Shown one piece after another: positions 48,648 through 59,687 of a stretch of DNA of 64,000 nt (positions are counted from its first letter, which is position 1; each line of letters opens with the position of its first letter). The notes beneath the pieces were generated by a model that was given only the letters and a program-made list of their open reading frames with translations, searched no databases and was not told the origin of the DNA. Origin of the DNA: Numida meleagris. Its lineage: Eukaryota; Chordata; Aves; Galliformes; Numididae. A program made the position numbers and the translations under genes. Where the stretch lies: assembly GCF_002078875.1 (NCBI RefSeq), contig NC_034410.1:79963748-80027747 (forward strand). The letters run 5' to 3'.

Positions 48648-48837
48648 TTTCCTTTCCTTTTCCTTTCCTTTTCCTTTCCATTTCCTCTCCCTTCCCCTCT
48701 CCCTTCCCCTCCCCTCCTCTTCCCTCCCCTTCCCCCTTCCCCCTTCCCCCTTCCCCCTTCCCCCTTCCCCCTTCCCCCTTCCCCCTTCCCTTCCTTCTCT
48801 TTTCCTTTTCTTTTCCTTTTCTTCTTTTCCTTTCTCC
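48648..48837 (+). repeat. 190 bp polypyrimidine tract with (TTCCCCC)8 core
   Basis: Almost every base from 48648 to 48837 is C or T on the plus strand. The left part is TTTCC/TTTTCC units, the centre is eight perfect 7-mers TTCCCCC (48730-48785), and the right part returns to TTTTCC/TTCTTTT. The minus strand therefore has G5-A2 repeats, which meet the pattern for stacked G-quadruplexes, and the mirror-like purine/pyrimidine strand can form a triplex. The arginine/lysine/glycine-rich and proline-rich open frames across it are translation artefacts of the repeat. Confidence 0.95.
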
Positions 48838-51801
48838 ATATCTATTTGTTTAGGGCTGGAACTCAGTATACTGTTGCTTTTCCTTAAAGAAACATCACTG
48901 ATCAGAGAAGGAATGAGTACCCAATTACAATGTTTTGTGTACCACTTTCACATATAAAAATGTGTCTAGTCACAGTAGTAGGGCTCTCAGTTTGGATAAC
49001 GTGGTATGTCACACATAAAATGGATATTCATATCTATTGTTATTGACTTAATTAATATCGAGTTACTTCCTTTGGCAAGATAAGATGATTAGATTTTGTT
49101 GCCATGAAGCACTTAACTTATATTCAATTAAATTTAATTATCACCCTACAAAAAGTTGGTTAATCATTTGATGCCATCGTTTGATCCTAAACTAGGACAC
49201 CTGGAAAGGGAAAAAAGCCAATTTCTCTTTCACATGATTTTTTGATGCAGGAACCATCTGCTGTAAAATCTTCCAAAATGAGTAAGTTAGTAGTCTTGTT
49301 TTAATATGCTATACATATATATATTATTTTATTTCTTACAAAATTTTAATGCTCTTTGATGTGGAATCATCTGGACCATAGATCATTCATCATTTTTTTC
49401 TTGCATATTTCTGTTTTAAGGTGTGTTCTTGCTGGTGTGACAAGGTCTCTAAACCACAACAAGTCTATAATATGACTGAAAACAAAAATTGGTGATGCTT
49501 CTATACCTAAATATTGATCAAGATCACCTGCATCTCAGTTTACATTCATCAAGAAAAATCACTAAAATATATGACACTGCAGAATGTATTGACTGTATTC
49601 TTAGTAACAGCAGCCATAGTTATCAGGCAAGTTTATGAATCCTTTCATCTACCTTATCTGAAAGAATCAAAAGAAGTTTGAAAATCTGGAGTTTAAATCT
49701 CTAACAGTAAATTCCTACTTGCAAAACTGCAGTACTACTGCCTAGAGAATTTGTTGCCTTTTCATTTAAAGCAGAGGTTTTAAAGGCATATTGACATCTT
49801 GTGAAAACTTTGAAAATTCAGTTTGGAGAGATACACTGGAATCATGCATGTGTGGTTTATGATTCTTTTCTTCAGCAAGTTCATCCATACACTGTATTGG
49901 AGGTTTTGAAAAGCCATTTATATTAATGCTGTGGAGAATTGGGCAAATACCTTAAATCTAAATTAATGTTCTGAAAATGAGTAAAAGTTTTAGCAAAGGG
50001 CATTATGAAATCTGGTGATAAATTGATTATGAAAATGAATTGTTTGGTGATCTTGAAAAAATAGTCCTTGTATTTTCATGGAAAATAAATACAGAACTGG
50101 AAAGGTGTTGGTGGAAACTTATTAATAAGGAGGACATCTCATATGATATTAGTCGGATTATGTCCATTCTGAGAGACAGAAGCTATGTTAAAAACTACCC
50201 CTATGTGGAAAGCTTTATTAGATATTTTGATCCTGGCAGGATTTCACGTTGAAAGCCTGATAACACAAAATCATATAAATGGCTTGTGTGCTACTTGCCA
50301 AATTTCTCAACATATTTTTCATTTCTGTTTGAGTAAACCATATTTCGTTTAGATTGTGGAATGAATTTTTTAACTGAAAAAAAAAAAAAGCCCTGAGGCA
50401 TCATATTTTGATGATTAGTAATAAGATGAGGATTTCACTGTGGCTACTGGTGCCAACAATACATTTTTCTAGTTTAAAGTAGGCTGCAAATCTCATGTAT
50501 TGAGGCTTAATATAACTAATTGAATAGGCATGTTAAAAATGAAATCAAAGCTTTTTAAGGTCCTAGATCCAAAGGAAAAGTTATCTGGTTTTGATTAATA
50601 GAACTGAATATTTACAGAAGCAATTTTTAAGATACTGCCCCCAAGGCCCTGCTGATCTGCATCATTTGGATTGGGAAAGGCTCTCGTTCAGGTTCCCATT
50701 TCAATTTTAAGGATTCCTGACACAAATATAAACCAGGAGCCTTACTGCTCCAATCTTTCTGTTCAAATATTGTCCTTGTTTTGTTAGATGTAGTGCTGCT
50801 ATTCGGAATTCACCCTGAAAGTGGATAGAGTATGATACTCCTTTTTCTGCTCATGTTAACTTGTAATTGCACCACTTTATAGGCTGAGGTGCTGACCGTG
50901 GAGTTTACATTTTGTTTCTTAGCGTGTTGGTAGTAGCTATTTGTGGAGTCTTGGAAAGAATACATATTTTTCTGTGAAACTACAATCAGAGCAGCAGCAT
51001 GAATATCAAACGGACATGATAGGTCTTTGCTTAAAACTCCATTCAGAAATCTTAGGAATCTTAAATTATTTGGGTTTTGGGGTTATTAATTTACTTAATG
51101 GTTTTGCTTTTCTAATCTTAGGTCAACAAATATTTCTGTCTTGCAGCAAATACTCACAGCAGGATAACTGTTTTCAACTCCTGAATTTTAATTAATCTTA
51201 ACTTGTATGCAAAATGAATCACCATTTTTTATTGCTTAAAATGATGTATTTTAAAGTATTTTTGTTCTGGTTCAAGCTATACATGAATGGAAAAGAGTAT
51301 TCTTAAAAGATCTATTTGCTATTGATGTATTTAGGGCCATTTTTTTTCTTTTTCACAAGTACACGAACAGTGATTTATGCACTGCGTTGTAGAACATTTA
51401 TAAATAATGACATGAGATGAGAATGACTTAAAAGGAGCAGCTGTTCAAACTCTTTAAGCTGTTAGAATGAATATGGACATAGATCTTGCTTGTAAAAAGG
51501 GATTCTGGGAGTTATAATACTAGATATGTGTAAGCCTGGGACTACCTGCTCTTGTATCAGGTTCAGCAAACTGACAAGAAATCTGCCAGACTTGTCAAGT
51601 GCACTGTGCCTCAAAGGCAGTTAGAAAGTATTCTTTAATTGCTTGCTGAATTACATGGGATTTTGAATTCATTAGGAAAGCAAGTATTCTTGCCTTACTG
51701 TAAAAATGCCACGAAAAAACAAATGTGCTCTCTCTTCTCCCTCCTTCTTTCTTGCTCTCTTTCACCTACACATACACAATCAAAGAGATATAAATAATAT
51801 A
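48838..51801. other. AT-rich DNA without recognised gene
   Basis: No gene, RNA or mobile element is recognised. The frames at 50040-50252 and 50941-51195 have no recognisable domains. Confidence 0.55.
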
Positions 51802-52138
51802 GAATCGTAGAATCATAGGATTACTCAGATTGGAAAAGACTTTCAAGATCATCAAGTCCAAACACAACCTAACCATACTGCCCTAACTCTGACAACCCAC
51901 TGCTAAATCATGTTCCTGAGCACCACATCCGAACGGTTTTTAAACACATTCAGGGATGGTGACTCAACCACCTCCTTGGGAAGCCTGTTCCAGTGCTTAA
52001 CAGCCCTTTCTGTAAATAAGTTTTTCCTGATATCCAACCTAAACCTCCCCTGGTGCAGCTTGAGGGCATTTCCCCTTGTCCTGTCACCTGTCACCAGTGA
52101 GGAGAGACCAACCCCACTCTCTCATATATTCAAACCAT
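51802..52138 (-). mobile_element. CR1 3' fragment next to a solo LTR, minus strand
   Basis: The reversed tail TATAGAATCGTAGAATCATAGG starts the element, followed by the 3' untranslated region and the ORF2 C-terminus. The minus-strand frame 52094-51903 reads [20 protein letters not shown], then [17 protein letters not shown], matching the C-terminal blocks of the 45.7 kb copy in the same order and ending at a stop. The CR1 match fades about 12-15 bp before the LTR target duplication. The wording ([18 protein letters not shown]) differs from the 45.7 kb copy, suggesting another CR1 subfamily. Confidence 0.88.
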
Positions 52139-52149
52139 AGTGAAAGATG

Positions 52150-52717
52150 CTTTGGTGTTGTATTAGGCGTTAAGCGGGGACTCGAGATGTAATGGGATGT
52201 AGTCCTCCCCCATGCTGTAACGGGCAAGGATGAACTGTCCTAGGAGAGATGGTAAACAGCTTGGAGGAACTTATCTGAGGAATGCACGGGACCATCAGGG
52301 CCTCAAGGACTAACTGGATTTCTTGGACCAAAAGGCTCCCCTGGGAAGGATGGATAAGTGCGACCGACAGCAAGTTGTTCAGCAAGCACTGGGCAATTCC
52401 ACCCACCAATCAGGAGAGGTGGCACTCTTTGCCTAAAACAAGGGAGTGCATGGCCACTCCGTATATGGTCCTTGGAAATGTGTGGACAGCACGTGTTGTC
52501 CGGAGTGATTGGCCAGTAGCTCACATGAGCTCAGGTAACAGATAAGCAAGAATTAGGTAATAGATAAGGGACATTATATAGTTCTGTAACTCCTAACAAT
52601 AAACGCCATTTTGCCTTTTGCTATATCATCACATTGATGTCTGTGTTACAATGGTCTTAGCGGGGGTAGCTCGTTAGCGCGTGTGTAGCTTTAATAGGTA
52701 GTAAGGTAACACTTTGG
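52150..52717 (+). mobile_element. Solo endogenous retroviral LTR with CTTTGG duplications
   Basis: The LTR spans 52156-52711 (556 bp), begins TGTTGTATTAGG and ends GGTAACA, and is flanked by CTTTGG at 52150-52155 and 52712-52717. It carries TATATA (52575-52580) and AATAAA (52598-52603) within AATAAACGCCATTTTGCC, followed by CACATTGATG. Both phrases are characteristic of avian alpha-like LTRs. No gag, pol or env is present. The first bases resemble the LTR at 17461. Matching 6 bp duplications and TGTT...AACA ends make this the clearest LTR boundary call in the window. Confidence 0.9.
52575..52603 (+). promoter_or_regulatory. Solo LTR TATA box and poly(A) signal
   Basis: TATATA at 52575-52580 precedes AATAAA at 52598-52603, the usual LTR spacing. 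It could act as a promoter or poly(A) site reading rightward; activity is unknown. Confidence 0.55.
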
Positions 52718-53126
52718 AAAGAAACAAAATTATAAAAGCACATTGGCATGTTGTGGCCATCTTGGAAAAATACAAAAATATATCCGTACATTTTAAATTA
52801 GTGTATGTTGGAAATTAATGTTCATTTAAATATATGAGTCAAAGATTCAAATATTTGCCATTCCTTGGCTTACTTGGCGAAAGATAGGGCTGCCAGCTCT
52901 GATTTAGAACTCATCACTGCAGCAGAAGGGCCTCAGAACATCACCTGCACATGCTGTACTACAGTGATAAACCCTTAAATTCTTGTACGTGGAGATAAAT
53001 AAATGATGATAGTGAGAGATATCAGTACCCAACACTCCAACTCTGTAAAATGTCACCTACTGGAAGATGGTGAATACTATGTCTCTTTTCTCAAAGGCAT
53101 TATGGAACCACATCTAGGTTGTTTTT

Positions 53127-53155
53127 TTTGTTTGTTTGTTTGTTTGTTTGTTTTT
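53127..53155 (+). repeat. (TTTG)n microsatellite
   Basis: Six to seven uninterrupted TTTG units preceded by a T-run. Simple tandem repeat; likely length-variable between individuals. Confidence 0.95.
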
Positions 53156-53220
53156 ATAATGGCTAGAAATGAATGGATATACCTTATTATTTATAATAGC
53201 TAGAAATGAATGCGTATATC
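53155..53220 (+). repeat. Imperfect direct duplication with spacing of about 37 bp
   Basis: TATAATGGCTAGAAATGAATG and TATAATAGCTAGAAATGAATG are followed by similar GATATACCT or CGTATATCT ends. The pair lies immediately after the TTTG microsatellite, so local replication slippage is a likely origin. Confidence 0.75.
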
Positions 53221-54959
53221 TGTTGCTGTGTGGAAATAGAGAAGAAAAATTTAGTTGTCTAAGTGAGTAAGTAGATTTGTGTGAACACAACACCAACACA
53301 GACAAATTATTTACTAAAAATTCCTGTGTTCAGCAGTCACATACACAACTCAGTCACTTAGATCAGTGCTTAGAGATGGGTTTCAAAGCATATCACAGTT
53401 AGGAAAATTTGAACATGAGAATCTAAACTAATCTCTCAAGGCATTAATCGATCTAAAATTAAAGTTCAAGGGCTTATTTTATTATTCTTAATTTGTTGAA
53501 AATGTTACATCAGAGTAAAGAAATACATGAAAATGTTAACCCATTTTAGATGTACCTCAGCTTTACAGGTAGTAATGAGTGAAGTAAGGTACTGAGTATT
53601 ACCATTTTCAGATGGATTACTAGAAAAGTTTCTCAAAGTGTTGTTGAGTTTGTTCTGGAAAGTCTAGAAGTTTGGAAGACTTTACTGAGAATTGTTTCTA
53701 AAAAAATCATCATGAAGTCATAAGCCCTTTATAATATATCCGTTGTTACCTGGTGCTATCATATGGGTGAAAAACGTACCTTTCAGATTATGTGCCAACA
53801 GAAATCGAATTAGAGAGAAATTAATGGGCCTTAGGACTCTAAGGGGAATTGTTATTTGTGACTGGTTGCCCGGTGTTAATAAAACTAATTCACTGGCAAT
53901 TGTTATACCTCTGCTCTGCGTTTACCTTGGAAAAAAATTATTATCTTGGCCAAAATCTGAAATTTCTATGCTGAAAAAAAGCCAGGGTACTCCATGAACA
54001 TCATAACTCAAGCATCATTTGTACCATCTTTCACCACAGGTAATTTCATAAGGTATAGGAAGAAAAATCAGCAGATGTTATAAAATGTTATTGTGCGGAT
54101 ATCTATAGATGCATTTTGTTGATGTAATATGCCATCCGAAAATCCAGATCTTGACAGATGTACCTTTTCCCAGGTGCCATGTCTATGACTTCTCTGATAG
54201 TAATTCCATGTATAGTATAAATAGAAATATTGATTAGAATAGTGGCATACAGAAATAACATATAAATAACTGTAAACTTGCCCTTTCTGTAATTTCTCTT
54301 CCTCATTAGTGCAGAAATATTTTTCACGTTACTGTCATTGCTAGAAGCTATTTCTTATTATGCACCAGCTCTCACCAGAAATTAGAGCTGCAGAAACTTT
54401 ACATGTTGCTCAGTTGCTTGGAAATTTGTATATTTTTCTCTACAGAAAATTACTTTGTAAGGTAGTTAGCAAACAACCAGTGCTTGAAGGATATAATTGG
54501 AGTATCACGTGAATGTTCCATGAAAATCAAAATCTCTCCTTTTATTAGGTATGATTAGGGAAGGAACAGAACCAGAATTTTATGTAACAAAATAAAACTA
54601 GAAAAGGTCATTTGAAATATGAAAGTAGAAGCAATTTATTTATGACAGATACTATATTTGAAGAGCTTGTTTCTATCTGTATATTAAAATACGCATTTTT
54701 GAAAGCAATTGTAATAGATGTTATTGTACCTTTTCATAAAAATCTGTATCTATACGTTGTAAATTGTTATATTTGGGCACAGTTTTAGAATGGTGGGTTT
54801 TGTTAATGATTTTGTAGTACATCATCCTGTAATATATGAAAATGGAAAACAATTTTATGAGAGTGGGACTTAGAGCAAATGTTAAACCACAGTTCTAATT
54901 CATCATTAAAGTTTCAAACAAGGCAGTAAAAAGTCAGAACTGGAGAACAGGTATGCAAA

Positions 54960-55065
54960 TTTACTATCAATTTTTAAAATAATTTTAATATAAAACACTA
55001 TTATAATTTAAATATTATAATTTATATAAATTTAGTATCAAATTTATTATCAAATTTACTTCAGG
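54960..55065. repeat. Extremely AT-rich low-complexity patch
   Basis: About 100 bases with almost no G or C, containing repeated TATAATTTA and CAAATTTA(T/C)T words. No specific function is visible. Confidence 0.7.
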
Positions 55066-56663
55066 AAATTAAATAGTGCATTCCTTACAAGGCTTCTCTA
55101 AAAACTGCTTTAAAAAAAAAAGTATAACAGATCCTTTATAGTTAAAACAAGCTATGGAGATGCCTCTTTCCCCAGCAAAACAAATTTTCCTTGATGTATC
55201 TGAGATTTTGAATTCCTTTTTCATCCATAGAGTCAGTAACCTACACCTTATTCCTGGCCCCAATGAAAGCAATGTGAGTTTGTTATCCTGGCATGTAGGA
55301 TCCTGGAGGGAAGGTAAAGATTTCTTTTGCTTCATAAGCACTGAATATATATCCTTTATGTTTTTACTCTTACGCAGAAAGAGAATAGTAGTGCTACAGA
55401 AAGGAAAATAGAACTGAAGCAGATTTAAAAGCTATCAAACACATCATTTAACTGGGTTACATGTTGTACAAATTAACATTAAAAATCCATCTGTGCTGTT
55501 ATCTGTGTAAACTCTTAAAGTTTAGTTTCTGTACTCTGATTTTCATTGTACAGACCTTTAGACTGTTTAAACAAGGATAATGTATGATCTTTTCTTAATA
55601 TGAGAGGGTGTAGAAACACAAGGTGCATCAGTAACTGCTCTGAAATAGATCCACTGGAAATAAGTTTGTAATTTTGTAGCTCAGAGGGACATTTCTTAAG
55701 GATATTCTTTCTTTAAAACTACTGAAGCTTTGATCCAGTGAGAGTATGCTCCCTACAGGGAGGTTGATTTTCTAGTAATTGAAGTACAAAATGTTTGAAA
55801 CATCTGTGCTCTGTAGCTTAAGCAAAATCCTGTTCACTGTGTATCATTTTTCCTAAGTAAATTGTTTGCCTGCTGAAGCATGGACGGAAAAGGCAAAAAG
55901 TCAGGGCATATAAAAACACCGGAAAGCAGAGGAGGTGAAGTTAAAAGTGCTAAGAAACTGCTAGAGTGGCGTTTGTTCTACTGTAAAATGTTTCCTTCAT
56001 ATTGTAAGCTATTCTAGTTTCCTTGATCCTAACTGAAGAACAGTTAATGATTGTTTCACTACTCCCATGTCACTTATAGGTTCAGATGTACAGGTTACTT
56101 TTGAAGGAAGTAATTTCACCTCCAAGAAATATGCATCCTCTGCACCTTAAGTTGAATTCTGTGACATTACATTCCAAATGTTGTGATTGATAGCATGTTT
56201 GCAATTTTCAGGTAGTAGTTTAGTCTCTTAAGAACCTTAGGCCTTTTGAAAATTGGCTTTCTGAAGTCTACAGTTGGGATTTGAAGTGAAAATAAATGTT
56301 TTAAGAGCTCCAGCTGTATTTTGTGAGAATATAGTCTCTATGTGCTTTCAAAAATCTGCGCATCGAATCTTCAGCATTAGACACTACAATGATCTGCTGT
56401 GATAAAAAGAATTGTAAATGTAAGAAAACGAACTGAAAAAAAAAACCTTCAATAAATGATGTGATTTCTTTAACTAATTTTGTTTCTGTTTTATCGTGCT
56501 TTAAATACTCATCTATCTGTTTCTAGCATATTTCACTGATACCACTTTTAAGGTTTTTTGCCTCAGGTGAAATCTCAAACCTGTATTAAGCACTTTTTGT
56601 GAACATTAGTGTTTTTTATAAACTGCACATTCTTCACAAGTTAACTCCAGGGATATAGTGTAC

Positions 56664-56712
56664 TATCATAGAATGGCTTGGTTCCGACCCTCCTCCCTTG
56701 GGCAGGGTTAAT
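56664..56712 (-). mobile_element. Very short CR1 3' end remnant
   Basis: ATCATAGAATGGCTTGGTT followed by GACCCTCCTCCCTTGGGCAGGG matches the last 50 bp of minus-strand CR1 copies, such as that at 45.65 kb, with small deletions. It is an extreme 5' truncation or a decayed copy. Confidence 0.65.
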
Positions 56713-59135
56713 GCTGTATTTTATATCTGAGAAAGAAGATCATGTTCTTGCCACAAATTTGCTATAACTCTCATTACAACAATATTCTTCAGGCAGTTTG
56801 TTCATAAATTAAAACAGCAGTTTTCAGGAATTACTTCTTTAGAAAGGATTTCTGAAATCACTAAGCTTTGTGTGAATTTATTCTCTGTTAAAGTACTATC
56901 TCCAAACAGAATTATTCTGCAGTACAGTTAAATGGGAGAATCTGAGTATTAGAAATAAATTCTTTTGAGCACTAGTAGGAATGATGAAAACAGGGAAAGA
57001 TCAAAACCTCATAGGTTAAAAGAGTACCAGCGTCAAGCAGGATTCCTTGTTCCCTTTAGTGATAAGAAGTTTCAATGATAAATATTGTTTAGGTGGAAAA
57101 TTACTTTTAAATGCAATGAAACAAATGGATATCCTTTTCAAAAAGTTTTTTTCGATGCTAATATAAAAAGGTTTTTTTTCCTCTTTTTTGGTTTATCCTC
57201 TCTACTATACACGTTTTCTTTGTTGTGTTACAGATGTTGCATGAGCTCCAAAGAGCATTTCTTTTTGTGAGTATAAACATCTCATTCTTTTTTTAAGGAA
57301 AAATCAAGGCTTTACTTTGAGAAGATAATGACTTGTTAGAGAGTGAAAATTAGGGTAGACATTCTGCACAGGGAAAAGTCAAAAACTCACATGTTACTGA
57401 GGGAGATGAATGGAAAATTGTGTTTCGTAAAGGTCTATGAGCGTAGAGGGTGAGGGTGAGGATGAGGAAAGGGTGAGGGAATGTTAATCCTACTAATTCC
57501 AAATCTGCCATAGTATTGAGCTGTTGGCATTGTTGAAGGGACAGAGAGTAAAACTGACACATTTCGTCTGAAATTTTGTAGTAGCTATGTAAGAATCACA
57601 AACATCCTACAATATTGTACAGCACTTAGGAAGTAAGAATTAAAAAATGTTTCTAACTCCTTGAGAAGTGGTAGCATACAATGTACATTTAATGGACTTG
57701 TGTGTGAGAGGTTTCACTCTTTTGTTATGTGGTATTGACATTAAATGAGTCAAAACTAGTCCTTTACATTAACTATTCTGACCTTAACAATGTCATCAAT
57801 TCTAATACATTTCCTTATCTTAAGTGGAGGAATCTCCCAAATTAATAGGTTCCTTAAGATAAGAATCCTTTTTACAGGCACTTTGATGTAAAAAATTTTA
57901 CACTAAAATTTGCCAGAAATGCATTTTGTATTGATTATTTGTAATGCCGTTTTCAAACCAGACAAAAAGGCAATTCTGTTATATGTTTGGTGTTCCCAAA
58001 CATTATTCAGCTGAGATTCAAATTAAGGCTCACTCAAAGAAAAACCACGTTTGTGTTTGTGATGCTGAAATGGAGGCCCTTCTCCATTCTGAGATGTGTA
58101 AAGAAACTTACAGAAGGTATTGTCTATTATTCAAAAGATATTTAAGTTCTGTCTTTACAAGCCAGTAACAGGGCTCTCACTTCCATTTTAGTTGTAAGAG
58201 CTTCGTAAGTTCTGAGAAACATTCAAACTTTCAAGTTCTGGCATATGAGTGAGATTAAACCATTCAAGCCTTTTGACAGAGCTCAGATACATTTATCTTC
58301 TTTTTATTTCAAAGCAAAATTGAACAATTAAATCTAATCCCTTCTAATATATTGCATGTGATTTGATACAATTGGATAAGTTTTAAACATCCCCAATGAT
58401 ACATCTTTCACAGTTCTGGATATTGGCTTCCTCGGCCCTGTGAACATCTTAATTTTGCAACACTCGGGTGCATAATTTCATAGGGCTTGGACAGGAGAAA
58501 ATACCTCTCTGGGTTTCAGTTTCACCCTGACATTATCCTAATTTGTCTCCATTTCTATTTTATCTTTTACTCTTCAGGTAATGGGCTCTTAAATCTTGGG
58601 GCTAATCCACTATAATAAATATTTTTACTACACTAAGGGGATTCTTTATTCTTATCAAGATGATGCCAAAGCCCCATTAGCCAAATACAATTCCTTCAGA
58701 CCTTTTGGGGAGGACAAGCAGGTAATATTTGATATTGATTTCTCTCTGCATTTTCCCATATCTATAGTATTACCATTTTTGAATACTGTGTGAGCGCTCC
58801 AAGTTTTTTCCTACAAAATTTCTGATAGGAATACAATAAACTATGCTCCTATAGGTCTTTTTCTATCAAGTACCAGTTTTACCTTATCTGTAATATTGCA
58901 CAAAGCAGATTTTGCAAATTCCCTTACTTTCCACTGCATATCTTGTGAGTTTCACAGCCCCTTTAGTTTTATATACTGCACCTATAATACCATTAATCCT
59001 CAAGAGCCCTTGAGCAATAAGTTGTGAATGATATATTGCAAAATGCAAGTATGAAAAAGATGAATTCAGTACAGAAGTTTGATTACATTAAAAGCATCTC
59101 TTTGAATGAGAAAAAGTTGCCTGAGTTTAAATTAA
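56713..59135. other. AT-rich DNA without recognised gene
   Basis: No gene is recognised. An 11 bp inverted repeat occurs at 57814-57863. The frame at 57944-58168 has no motif I can name. Confidence 0.55.
57814..57863. repeat. Inverted repeat, 11 bp arms
   Basis: CTTATCTTAAG at 57814-57824 and its exact reverse complement CTTAAGATAAG at 57853-57863 are separated by 28 bases. The stem would be short; probably incidental. Confidence 0.6.
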
Positions 59136-59687
59136 TGCAGAGAATTATCTGAAAGTAATGCCTCCTGTTTTATTACGACATCAGAGGTAAATGGTGGTGG
59201 TATGGCAGTAGAGGCCGAACCTTCCCAACAATATTCTGTTACATGTTGTTGCCATGTGACAGTTGGCAGTAGAGGAGCAGTCTGAAAAAATGGTGTCTAA
59301 AACATGGAAGTGTGTATGAAGTAAAGATGTGGCACTGAATTCCCCCATGAAAAAAAAATGGTTCCCACTGGCATTCATTGATGCTTGCTGAACATTTATG
59401 GAGACCAAACAGTGGGTGTGTGCACAATAAGGTGGTGGGTGGTGCATTTCACCGGTGGTGACAGTGATGTGAATGTTCTGAGATGGCCTTGCAAATTTTT
59501 ACAAGCATGGCATGCATACTCTTGTTCATTTCTGGCAAAAATGCATTGCTAATGGTGGTGACTATGTTGAAAATGAAACTTTGTAGCTGAGAATTTGCTC
59601 TATTAAATAGTACTATTGTTCTCTTTGTATCTATTGTAGTTTCCATGGAAATAAATAGGAGGTATTACTTTCGGAGTGTCCTACATA
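59136..59687 (-). mobile_element. Non-autonomous mariner-like element, copy 3, inverted
   Basis: The ends are TCTGAAAGTAATGCCTCC on the left and GGAGGTATTACTTTCGGAG on the right, and the interior matches copies 1 and 2 in reverse orientation (GCATGCATACTCTTGTTCAT, CATCAGAGG). A TA lies at the right end (59686-59687) and the left end is less certain. Length is about 550 bp, as for the other two, and no transposase frame remains. Conservation of the same internal length in all three copies shows they were mobilised as a deletion derivative. Confidence 0.85.

Larger units (their letters stand above)
52718..56663. other. AT-rich DNA without recognised gene
   Basis: No gene is recognised. It includes a TTTG microsatellite and an adjacent 37 bp-spaced duplication at 53.13-53.22 kb and an extremely AT-rich patch at 54960-55065. 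The frames at 53743-53997 and 55154-55411 have no recognisable domains. Confidence 0.55.

Noticed and set aside
48627..48887. Proline/phenylalanine-rich (plus) and glycine/lysine/arginine-rich (minus) open frames
   Set aside because: Translations of the polypyrimidine repeat; no protein evidence.
52660..52690. tRNA-like phrase GGGGGTAGCTCGTTAGCGCG near the end of the 52 kb LTR
   Set aside because: It resembles a tRNA 5' half, but lies inside the LTR before its AACA end and target duplication and lacks the rest of a cloverleaf.
59181..59646. Minus-strand open frames inside the third mariner-like element
   Set aside because: No transposase motif; they are chance frames of the non-coding derivative.
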